From positions 1 to 42,625 of the forward strand of contig FWWN02000648.1 in NCBI GenBank assembly GCA_900175165.2: a stretch of DNA of 42,625 nt, read 5' to 3'. Positions 1-8,922 of the stretch are shown piece after piece; positions within the stretch are counted from its first letter, which is position 1, and every line of letters starts with the position of its first letter. A program made the translations under genes and the position numbers. The stretch is from Rhizomucor pusillus (lineage: Eukaryota > Mucoromycota > Mucoromycetes > Mucorales > Lichtheimiaceae). The notes beneath the pieces were generated by a model, which saw only the letters and a list, made by a program, of their open reading frames with translations, had not been told where the DNA came from and searched no databases.

Positions 1-450
1 CGTGGGCGACCATTCTTTTTACGTTTCTCGAAGATGCTGTTAAGATCCCTCTCATACTGTTCGGCCCATCTTTTGGCCCGTACAAACATGGATGCCCAAC
101 TGCTTTGCGGCAGCTGAGGCACTCAGGCACTTCTCAAACATTACCTTAAAGAATCTGACTTTATCCTGGTCTGTATACAGCGTATAAGCTCGCTTAACAG
201 ACGCTTCTCTCATGCAAATATCTACATCATTATCTCCATCTTCAGTCTACATAGGATCTGATACATGATCTAACCGTAAATCTGACTTGCGTTCGTTCTC
301 CAGAGGCATGCTGGCCAACTGCTGTGCGCGGGAATTTATCATTTCAAGAGCATACTGCCCCTTGTCAACGAGTAATCCATGGGGATCAGGCTTGCCATGC
401 TCATCAACGACATTGCCTTGCCCATCTTCATAAGAAAAACCGATTGCTCA
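1..450 (-). pseudogene. Tc1/mariner-type transposase N-terminal remnant
   Basis: Read on the minus strand from about 437 down to 1, the sequence encodes an acidic N-terminal leader, then a helix-turn-helix stretch containing ASAAAKQLGIHV, then RWAEQYERDLNSIFEKRKK at the window edge. This resembles the DNA-binding N-terminus of Tc1/mariner transposases widespread in Mucoromycota (recalled, not searched). It is broken twice: an in-frame TAG at 247-249, and a frameshift near 80-92 between IHV and RWAEQ. The catalytic domain would lie outside the window to the left. No intact start is visible; a stop lies just upstream of the readable part. The remnant is dead as it stands. Confidence 0.6.
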
Positions 451-504
451 TTTCAAAGGTGTTAAATATGGTAGGAAGGATAGATAGCCGGGCGCTGGAA
501 AATC

Positions 505-660
505 AGACGCATTTTATACAGTGCGACATGAGCTCAGGATTATGCGACATCTGAATTGTCAGCACGCGAAATCTATTTTTGAGAAAACGCGAATTTGCTT
601 TTTGGGAAAGATGCGAGATCATTTTTCATTCAGGGGCGACATTACTTTCGGGAAAGAGTG
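505..660. repeat. Phased array of degenerate GCGACAT-type repeats
   Basis: Motifs of the form (T/C)GCGA(C/A)AT occur at 522-529, 543-550, 565-572, 588-595, 612-619 and 635-642, spaced 21-24 nt. Between some of them lies TTTTTGGGAAAGA or a similar string. The array sits just upstream of the transposase remnant, on the side where the 5' terminus of that element should be. The likeliest reading is a transposon end carrying several transposase-binding repeats, now diverged. From 660 to 815 I see only AT-rich sequence that should hold the 3' end of the LRR gene transcript. Confidence 0.45.
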
Positions 661-815
661 TACCCTACGATGTTGTTAAGATGTGTTGTGAGACAATGCT
701 CGGAAATAGTAGGTTACACAGGTTGAAGGGACGATTAAAATAAAAAGATGAAGAGTATGGAAAGAAGAGAAGGACAAGAAGAAGGGAGTAGATGTTGGAA
801 TTTTTTAAAAAGAAT

Positions 816-2887
816 CTAGTATGCTAGAACTGCACCCATTGCAGCAACTGCGACGGTGCCAAGGAGAGCTCTGTTGATGCCCAGCGTGCTTCCTGCAGAC
901 GGGCGAACGTTCGAAACAACACAATCCATGGAGCACTGGAATGCCAAGCTTTCGGGATTGCCGGTGATTGTTGGGTCGGGACAAGTTTGGAATTGGTTGG
1001 GCGTGGCGTAACAGAATCCAAGAGCTTTGGGTGCCATGAATGCAGGGAACTGGCCATTGATGGCGTTGTAGTTAATCATTAGATACTGCAGTTGTGACAG
1101 CTGGCTCAATTCGTCAGGCACGGCACCAGACAAGCCATTGTGACCAAGCATCCTAGATAGACAACACACAGTTCAGTAAATAATACGCATCTAGCAACCA
1201 GGTTTCATATGCTTACAGCTTTGTCAACTGCTTCAGATTTCCGATCTTGGGTGAGATCTGACCGCTCAGGCGATTGTTGGAAAGATCACTTTTCGCGAAA
1301 TAATTTTTTATCAGTACATGTAACCCGCTTGGCATGTTTACATGCACACTTACAGATACTGGAGATTAACGAGGTTGTAAAGCGAATCAGGAATAGAGCC
1401 GTTGAACATCTGGTATGACAAGGTTCTGATAATGCAAGGTTAGCACTAAAACCGTCTGCATATCTAACTTGTGTTACATACAAGGATGTCAGCTGAGTCA
1501 AGTTGCCGATCGAAGATGGGATAGGTCCCAAAATATGGTTCTGCTTCAAATTACTAAGAGAAGACCGCGTTAGCTTTCCAGGGCATGGCGTTCGCATGGT
1601 TTCGCTACACTCACAGAGTAACAAGGGACCGCATATTGCCAAGTTGATCGGGCACAACGCCGTTAATTTGATTGTTGTCAAGCATCCTGCGTTTTCCGCG
1701 TCAGTATCATGTATACAAACTCAAATGGAATTCATTCTTGTTCACTTACAATGTCTGCAATTGGGACATTCCGAAGACAGCTGTGGGAAAGCCTCCATTC
1801 AGCTGGTTGTTACTCAAGTAGATGGAAGTCAAGTTAACAAAGTTTGTCCAGCTTGAGGGTATGCCTCCAGTAAAGGAGTTGTTTTTCAAGTGGCTATTTC
1901 AAACCGTAAGTTCCACATTGCAACAAGAGCATTTTGTATACGTACATTGACTGAAGAGCAGGAGTGTTCATATCAGGGAGATTGCCGCTTAATTGGTTGA
2001 CATCGAGTTTGAGGTTTTGCAGAGTCTGAACCTGAGTCAAGGAAGCCGGGATGCTGCCGGTGATATTGTTGTAGCTCAAGTCACTAGGGGATTCAAATAA
2101 GCCAACATTGCCTCGAGAAAAAAGATTGCACCCCCCGGGAAACTTACAGGGTGATCAAATTTGGGAGGGAGCCAAAGACATCAGGAAGCGAACCAACGAG
2201 ATTGTTGTACGGCAATTCTCTAGAAATCGATCGGTCTAAGTATCTAAATTGACGATATGTTGTTGCTGGGATACTCACACTCTCATGACTAGACCGTTGC
2301 CTGAGCAACCGACACCATACCAACCACTGCAGCAAGTGGTCATATCGGAGCTGTCCCATCCAGTGCGGATGACCCAAGAATTGCCGTTGAGAGAGTTGTA
2401 TAGCTGTTTCAAGGCATTACAAGCGGATGGGTTTACGGTGTTGGGAGTGGCGGAGGATGTGGCGCTAGGCGCAGCGCTGCTCTCAGCAGCCGTTGCAGTC
2501 GGGGCATCGCTGGCAGAAGGTACAGCAGCTGAATCGCTAGGTTCGGCGACTCCAGAATCAGTTGGGTCGGCTGCAGCAGAGTCGGTAGGTGTTGGAGAGC
2601 CTGAATCAGTGGGTGCGGACGAGTCTGTAGGGGCTGGTACATCTGCTCCAGAGCCGCTCTCCGTGGCAGCCGCGTCAGTCTCTGAACCATCTGTTGCGCC
2701 AGGATCCTCTGGTGTGCCTGGGTCTGCGGTGCCCGGATCGGTAGAGTCTACATTCAAGGTATCAATTTGAGTATCCGGGTTCGTATAGGTGGCAGTAGCG
2801 AATTAATTGCATACCCTGCGCGCCTACAGTGATAAACAAAAGCGTCAGGAGTAAAACTCCAAGCAGCAACGAATGCCGAATTTTCAT
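816..2887 (-). CDS. Secreted, probably GPI-anchored LRR protein
   Basis: Ten exons join in frame to 506 residues: 2815-2887, 2279-2747, 2148-2219, 1946-2083, 1750-1893, 1615-1686, 1482-1553, 1354-1425, 1217-1288, 816-1152. Residues 1-24 are a signal peptide (MKIRHSLLLGVLLLTLLFIT). A Ser/Thr/Pro/Asp-rich stalk follows to about residue 120. Then comes a plant-type LRR cap (CNALKQLYNSLNGNSW, CCSGWYGVGC) and about ten 24-residue plant-like LRRs (LxxNxLxGxIP). The C-terminus is a Cys-containing segment, a Ser/Gly/Asn region and a hydrophobic tail (LLGTVAVAAMGAVLAY) with no charged residues after it, which fits a GPI signal. Exons 3 and 6-9 are each exactly 72 nt, one repeat per exon. The ATG was chosen because it alone gives the signal peptide. 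Cell-surface role inferred; ligand unknown. Confidence 0.85.
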
Positions 2888-3216
2888 GAGTACGAAAGAG
2901 AGGAGAGGCTACTCAAACAATAATGATGATGGAGAGAGGAAGAGAGAGAGAAATAAAGAAGAGAAGAGAAAGGACGAGGAGAGAAGGCGCAAGAAAAAGC
3001 ACCCGAAAATCAGTGGATGCACAAGGGCGAATGTGAGGAAAATAAAGAGAGGCAACTGGTGAGGCTGGAGCCGGGAGATGAAAATTTGGGCAACCTCCTC
3101 GTGCTCATTGCTATTTTTACCGTCAAATAGCCAGCGCTGCCCTTGAAAAGACAAGCACAGCCGAATTACAAGACTATACCCTTCTTTCCACCGAAACTCC
3201 AGAAAAGTACACCATT
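2888..3216. promoter_or_regulatory. Divergent intergenic region with long polypurine tract
   Basis: These 329 nt separate the start of the LRR gene (minus) from the start of the C2 gene (plus), so both promoters must lie here. Positions about 2894-3055 are strongly purine-rich on the plus strand (GAGAGAAATAAAGAAGAGAA and similar). In the LRR gene's orientation this is a CT-rich tract directly upstream of its ATG, as is usual in fungal promoters. No convincing TATA box was found. Confidence 0.5.
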
Positions 3217-3924
3217 ATGTCCAACCTGAAACTTCGTGTAGGCGTTATCTCTGCAAAGAATCTCGCAGCTGCGTATGTATGCAAGGGTGAAAAGGGGGCT
3301 AGTTTCATAGGAAGCCTAAACTTTATGTATGCCTTGTTGTTGTAGTGACAAGACCGGCTTTTCCGATCCATACGCCGTTGTCAGAGTAAAGTATGGCTTG
3401 TCTTTGATAAACAGTGTGACGATGCCCATGCGCTTGTTTCTTCTTTGTTGACGCCAAGCAATAGTGAGAAGAAATACACAACCAAGGTCGTCAAGCAAGA
3501 TTTGAACCCTGTGTGGAACTTTGAATTTGACATCCCTATCCAAGTCGGCAAAGTGCCTTTGCTCTTCAACGTCACTGTGTGGGACAAGGACACTTTTGGT
3601 CGTGATTTTTTGGGTGAAATTAGTATCCCCTTCAAAAACTGCTTTGACCGCAACGCTCTGGGTCTGTCGGATGGTGTCCCGCGACACTACAACGACCCAG
3701 AAAACAACCCTCAGTGGTTCTCGCTGAACAAGCGCATGGAAAAGAACAATGTCTCAGGCGATATCCAGATCAAATTTGGATTTATGGAAGAATATGTTCG
3801 AGATCCTCAACAGCAAGTATCCACTCTTTCACACCTTTCCCGATGCATAGTTAATCAAAAACACTCAAATTACTTTAGGTACATTGCCGTATGGCAGGAG
3901 CTGACAAAGGGGCAAACCATGTAG
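3217..3924 (+). CDS. Small C2-domain protein
   Basis: Exons 3217-3272, 3346-3390 and 3465-3924 join to about 186 residues. The product is essentially a single C2 domain. It has the canonical loop residues DKTGFSDPY, then a beta strand VVRV, then KKYTTKVVKQDLNPVWNFEF, WDKDTFGRDFLGE and DIQIKFGF. The Asp residues in DKTGFSD and WDKDTFGRD are those expected to bind Ca2+ and direct the protein to phospholipid membranes. The first intron splits Ala18 and the second makes V-N-EKK; both are needed to keep frame. The C-terminal end is uncertain: a GT at 3817 and an AG at 3878 could bound a 62-nt intron, but using it changes the frame, so I read through to TAG at 3922. No transmembrane segment or partner domain is visible. 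Confidence 0.75.
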
Positions 3925-4424
3925 ATTACTCTCTTTCAAAACTCTTGCAATGGATACCTCTCACACACATTCATGCATATCATCCACTTCTTTGACCAAT
4001 AGAAATTTAATAGCATATCCCCTCCATTATGAATGAACTCAAAAAGGCTTCCATTTAATTTGAACTACATTGTAGAGTTATAGATATGCAGGCCGCCGTT
4101 GTGTTGGCTCGAGTAGCGATCTTGTACGAGCAATTTCCATTTCAATACTTTGATCTGTCAATAAGTAGAAGAAATGAAATGTAATAGATGATGCAGAAAT
4201 TGCCTCTATTGAGGTGAATAGGCAAAGATACCGAGAACATTAGGGATGATAAGAGCGGTAGCATTGCTGGAAAGGCACTATCAACACCTACCAAAACCGG
4301 GATACCATGATTCACTTATTCATCGGCAGATGTGGCAAAAGTTCTCACGGCATTACGATGAACATCTATAAATTACTGCCACCACGCTCCGTCTGAGACT
4401 TCGTCCTGTCAAAGAAGCGTCAAA
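3925..4424. other. Intergenic, with TATA box for the aminotransferase gene
   Basis: This holds the 3' end of the C2 transcript and the promoter of the next gene. A TATAAA lies at 4367-4372, 53 nt upstream of the ATG at 4425, a normal distance for a core promoter. I see no coding sequence here. Confidence 0.4.
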
Positions 4425-6028
4425 ATGAGCACCACACGCACAGCTTGGAATGTTAAGTCTTCCGATGTCGCCAAACGTGCCCACAACCCTATTCGTCAAA
4501 TTGTCGACAAGCTAAAGATCGACCCTTCTATCCAAAAGTCCTTTATAAGCTTGTCAGTAGGTCAGTAATTCACTGGGCGGCAACGAGCTCAAGTTTGCGC
4601 GTATATTCATAACGAATGTACATTGCAGGCGATCCCACTGTCTTTGGGAACTTCAACGTCGACAAGAGTGCCAACGAGGCTATCGCTCGTCAGCTGGATA
4701 CCTATAAACAAAATGGTTATCCCCCTGCCCATGGTACGTTATTGTCAGGCTTTGGTTTTTTTTGCGTTGTCTGGTTGCTGATTATGTCGATATTAGGCAC
4801 TCACGCCGCACGCGATGCTGTTGCACGCAAATACAGCGTTCCAGACAAGGCACCGTTGACAGCCGACGATGTTATTTTGACCAACGGCTGCTCTGGTGCT
4901 CTGGAGATCTGTTTCAGCGTGCTATGCAATCCAGGCACGAACATTCTGTTACCGCGTCCCGGTTTCTCGCTTTATGCTAGCTTGGCCGAAATCAAGTATG
5001 TTGAAGCCAGATTCTACGATTTGGTTCCTGAACGAAACTGGGAAGCCGATTTGGAGCAGATGGAGTCTTTGATCGATGATAAGACAGCTGCAATTTTAGT
5101 GAACAAGTAGGCAATCGCTCAGACTGAGTCATAGTTCAATTGTTGTCTGATCTCGCAACGCACTTCCCGCTAGCCCATCGAATCCTTGCGGTTCAGTCTA
5201 CTCTAAGCAGCATCTGGAGAGCATTCTTGCCCTTGCAGCCAAGCACCATGTTCCTATCATTGCAGATGAAATCTACTGCGATCTAGTTTTCGGTGGCAAC
5301 ACTTTCTATCCTATGGCTTCGTTAACGAAAGATGTACCAATCCTATCAGTTGGTGGACTAGCAAAGAAATGGCTGGTTCCTGGATGGCGTGTAGGCTGGA
5401 TCTTGGTATACGATCGCCATGACGTTTTCAAGCAAGACGTGCGCGAAGGTCTATTGAATCTTTCGCAGGTTATACTTGGTCCCAATTCAGTGTGCCAAGC
5501 CGCCTTAGATGACATTCTTCACCACACTCCAGAGTCCTTCTACCAAGATACTATTAAACAACTAGAGGTAAATTGCTTACATGATATCATTTTGGCCGAT
5601 GACCAAAATTCTTATATCCATTGAATAGCACAATACGCGGATCAGCTTAGAAGCCGTATCTAAGATTGAGGGCTTGTCGCCTGTCACGCCCCAAGGCGCC
5701 ATGTATATGATGGTAAGAATTGATATACATCCTGTTTATAGGCATGTTTAACCGTAAATGCTGCGTAGGTCGGCATCGACGTTGACAAGTTCAAAGATAT
5801 TTCATCTGACGTAGAGTTTAGTCAGAAACTGGTTGCTGAAGAGAATGTGCTCTGCTTGCCAGGACAGGTAACGTCCCAACCATGCTAACCATATCTGGCC
5901 CCAAACTGACTGCTTTCTAGTGCTTCGGATACCCGAACTTCATCCGCATTGTCATAACTCCCCCTGCCGGCGCCCTATCGGAAGCATACAAGAGAATGGA
6001 AGAATTCTGCGCTAGACATCGCAAATAA
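4425..6028 (+). CDS. TAT: Tyrosine aminotransferase (class I PLP aminotransferase)
   Basis: Seven exons (4425-4560, 4629-4733, 4797-5106, 5174-5567, 5629-5712, 5769-5867, 5921-6028) give 411 residues, normal for the family. It transfers the amino group of tyrosine (and probably phenylalanine) to 2-oxoglutarate, the first step of tyrosine breakdown. Diagnostic segments are WNVKSSDVAKRAHNPIRQIV at the N-terminus, NPIR, GDPTVFGNF, NGCSGALE, the substrate-side NNPSNPCGSVYS, ADEIYCDLVF and the PLP lysine region GGLAKKWLVPGWRVGWI, with Lys248 as the expected Schiff-base lysine. VEFSQKLVAEENVLCLPGQ and FIRIVIT near the end are also typical. There is no mitochondrial leader, so the cytosol is likely. 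Distinguishing TAT from broader aromatic aminotransferases rests on the whole-length pattern and needs a tree. Confidence 0.9.
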
Positions 6029-6376
6029 AAACAGTAGAATGGTTTAATGCGCCATTGTCGCTATCCCAATAAACGGGAAGACTAAAATAAATCTACAGCT
6101 TGAAATAACAGCCTATGTTTACTTGGTAAATGAGAGCGAGCGCGCAGAGGAAAGCGAAAACTACGAACCAATTCTACTGATTTGCGATTTGATCGAAATA
6201 CGTGACTACAGAAAAGAGAGCGAAAGAAGAGGGATTAAGAGGGCGATAGCGATTTTACTAAGTGACACCTCGGATTTAGAATGATTTCACTTATGACGAA
6301 ATCGTCTGAGCCCGAAAAAGATCTGATAAAAATCCGGAGGCGCTTGGTTCATGCAGCCATCACTCTTTCACAAAAA

Positions 6377-7015
6377 ATGTTGCAGACCACAGCTACCATT
6401 CTAAGATCTTCTACTCAAGCCATTCGAAGGCCTCTGTCTGTTGGTGCGGTGAGACAGTACCATCAGAAGGTAAGTTTACCCTCTGTTTACTCATTTCAAT
6501 CGCAGCTTTGCTGACTGCAGGAAAACAGGTCATTGATCATTACGAACGTCCTCGCAATGTCGGTTCATTTGCAAAGAATGAAAAGGGAATTGGCACCGGA
6601 CTCGTTGGTGCACCTGCTTGCGGTGATGTAATGAAGCTACAAATCAAGGTTGACGAAGACACTGGCAAGATTGTGGATGTCAAGTTCAAGACCTTTGGAT
6701 GCGGTTCTGCTATAGCTTCCTCGAGTTTCATGACGGAACGTGTCCGAGGATTGACTCTGGAGCAGGCTGGTGAAATTAAGAACACAGAAATTGCTCGCGA
6801 GTTATCTTTGCCGCCTGTTAAACTACATTGCTCAAGTAAGCATTTCTTTTGATTCTATTCATATGCAAGTGATTAGTAACCAATCAATTCCCGAAAATTT
6901 AGTGCTTGCTGAGGATGCTATCAAGTCAGCCATCAAAGACTACAGAAGCAAGCGTGCAGCCACTGCGCCAACGGGTTCATCTCCCGAAACTGGCACAGCT
7001 CAAACTTCAGTCTAA
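6377..7015 (+). CDS. ISU1: Mitochondrial Fe-S cluster scaffold protein ISU1/IscU
   Basis: Exons 6377-6469, 6529-6835 and 6903-7015 give 170 residues. It is the scaffold on which Nfs1-Isd11, frataxin and ferredoxin build [2Fe-2S] clusters in the mitochondrial matrix. The three cluster-ligand cysteines are present: Cys62 (GAPACGD), Cys89 (FGCGSA) and Cys132 (KLHCSM). So is LPPVK, the Hsp70 (Ssq1-type) recognition motif, at 125-129. The start at 6377 gives a basic, Ser/Thr-rich mitochondrial presequence (MLQTTATILRSSTQAIRRPL). An in-frame ATG at 6281 exists but would add a less presequence-like leader. The third intron boundary splits the Met134 codon. The last 20 residues are a low-complexity Ser/Thr/Ala tail. 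Confidence 0.95.
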
Positions 7016-7790
7016 AAGATATGACAGAATCTCCCTACATTTTCCCCGCTCCCACCCCTTCTGTATTCACCATTTCCGAGGTTTCGTTAAGGCACATACC
7101 TGAGAAACCTCACGTCGCTAACGCATATGTATACAATAAAGTCTTATTGCTGATATCACCAAATTTATGCCAAGATAATTTGGCACATTGCTTCAATGCT
7201 CGGTGGAATACATGTTTGCTACGCTGTACTTTTTGCTCTATCGGCGTAGCGGTGATAAAGAAAGCGCCTGTATTTATGGTGATCACGCATGATTCAATAA
7301 TTGTACGCATCAATGTTGTCGTTTTCAAGGCTCTAAAGGTTTGGTGCGTTGAACATGTCCCTGCTTTGCCTCAGCACGGATGTGGAACAGCGCCATCGTA
7401 GCTTGTTAGGTTATACTGCTTGATTCAGCTTAGAAGTATGTAAAGCACCCTATGAAAACATTCTCAAAATGCACCTGCCCTCATCTGTTACCAGGAACTG
7501 CTTGTGATAATAGATGGTCTTCTAAATGTTTTAGAAAGAGCCGGCACTTTAGCGCTCGACAGATAGAGGCTCGTTATACTTTTCAAGTCAGTTCTCTTGT
7601 TAAGAACAGTGTGCGTAACGGAGATACTTCTGGCAACAAAGGGCGGGTGCAGACGGACTTGAATCCGCTGACTTTTGAAAGATCCACAAAGCGCAGCGCT
7701 TCACTTGCAAGCTGTCTCACACCCAATACTCTCTATACTACATCTACTCTACCATTGACCTGAGCAGTTTAGTCATTCATAGAATCAACC
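7016..7790. other. Intergenic between ISU1 and UBC12
   Basis: I see nothing I can support as a gene in these 775 nt. Several open frames occur, but none shows family similarity, splice logic or a plausible protein composition. The 3' end should hold the UBC12 promoter. The sequence CTCTATACTACATCTACTCT just upstream of 7791 is pyrimidine-rich, as at other starts in this window. Confidence 0.5.
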
Positions 7791-8612
7791 ATGATCAAGA
7801 TCTGGAGCATGAAAGCGAAAGAGGCTGCGGCCGAAAAGAAGAAGCCAAAGACAAGTGCAGCACAAATCCGTGTTCAGAAAGGTAGCTTGCAAGTCCCTTT
7901 GACCTGATCCACTGAAGCGAGTATAATATGTTTGCTAAAGAAGCTTGCAGACTTGGCAGAACTAGAGATTCCACCCACTATTAAGCTCGACTTTCCGGAC
8001 CCTGCCGATATCCTCCACTTTAATGTCACAATCCTTCCCGACGAAGGTAACGTACTTTATGTCGTGCGTACTTTCTTCTTTCCTCCTTGCTCACGGAAGC
8101 TTAGGTCTTTACAAGGGTGGCAAATTTGCCTTTATTTTCAACATCAACAACAACTATCCACACGAACCCCCGAAAGTGCACTGTACTCAAAAGGTAGAAA
8201 GGCGGAGGTCTTGATCAGGTTGCATAACCGAAACAGCAGAGTTGATAAATGTATATATAGATATACCACCCGAACATTGATCTTGAAGGCAACATCTGTC
8301 TGAACATTCTACGAGAAGACTGGAAACCGGTACTTTCTCTGCATTCAGTCCTGGTCGGTTTACAATATCTTTTCCTGGAACCCAACGCTGATGATCCATT
8401 GAACAAGGGTAAGAGGAGACCAATGCAATGGCAGAGAAAAGGGGAGAGATGTAGCCAATGTATGGAATGGAGTTCTCACTTGTCATGATATGTATTTTAC
8501 AGAAGCGGCAGAGGATTTGCGGCACAACCGAAGCGGATTCGAAAGCAACGTGAAACGCTCGCTTGCAGGCGGTACTCTAAAGGGAATAAAGTACGACAAT
8601 GTTCTGGCATAA
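7791..8612 (+). CDS. UBC12: NEDD8-conjugating enzyme UBC12
   Basis: Five exons (7791-7881, 7951-8046, 8105-8193, 8261-8408, 8503-8612) give 177 residues. It is the E2 that receives NEDD8/Rub1 from the Uba3-Ula1 E1 and passes it to cullins. The N-terminal extension [20 protein letters not shown] is the E1-docking tail typical of UBC12. The UBC fold follows: [46 protein letters not shown], the active-site [15 protein letters not shown] with Cys105, and the end [20 protein letters not shown]. All exon joins fall at conserved places. GTACTTTCT at about 8330 looks like a donor but is coding ([10 protein letters not shown]). Confidence 0.95.
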
Positions 8613-8922
8613 GATTGCCCGTCAAAGAAATAAAACCGCGCAGATTTCGAGACAGAGAGAAAGAGAGAGAAGAAAAAGCAGGACCACGTTGTGATACTTT
8701 TAATGAAAAATCGCGTGAAATGACTGTTGGGTGCACAAAATGAACGAAAATGGTATCTTACCTTGCGATCATACTACCCGACCTGTGTGTAATACATCCA
8801 GCAATTTTTTTTGCCCTTCTTTCCCTCTCTATCATCCTTCTTTTCTCGTTTCCCAACTGGGATACCGATTCATCGTTAAATTTTGGTAACACTCCCTCCA
8901 TTCCTTTATCAACCGGGTTACC
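8613..8922. promoter_or_regulatory. Promoter region of the ankyrin/anillin-like gene
   Basis: The 310 nt hold a purine run at 8648-8680 (GAGACAGAGAGAAAGAGAGA) at the UBC12 side and a pyrimidine run at 8814-8853 (CTTCTTTCCCTCTCTATC and on), 70-110 nt before the ATG at 8923. The pyrimidine run is the probable core promoter/5'UTR of the downstream gene. No coding sequence is seen. Confidence 0.4.

Noticed and set aside
2249..2770. Long open frame on the plus strand opposite the LRR gene stalk
   Set aside because: It is a low-complexity mirror (Ser/Val/Gly/Ala runs) of the Ser/Thr/Pro stalk coded on the minus strand, which has signal peptide and splice logic.
7021..7763. Two open frames between ISU1 and UBC12
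   Set aside because: Composition, start context and lack of any recognisable motif suggest chance; reported as intergenic.
8327..8335. Donor-like GTACTTTCT in UBC12
   Set aside because: The sequence is conserved coding ([10 protein letters not shown]); splicing there would remove part of the E2 fold.
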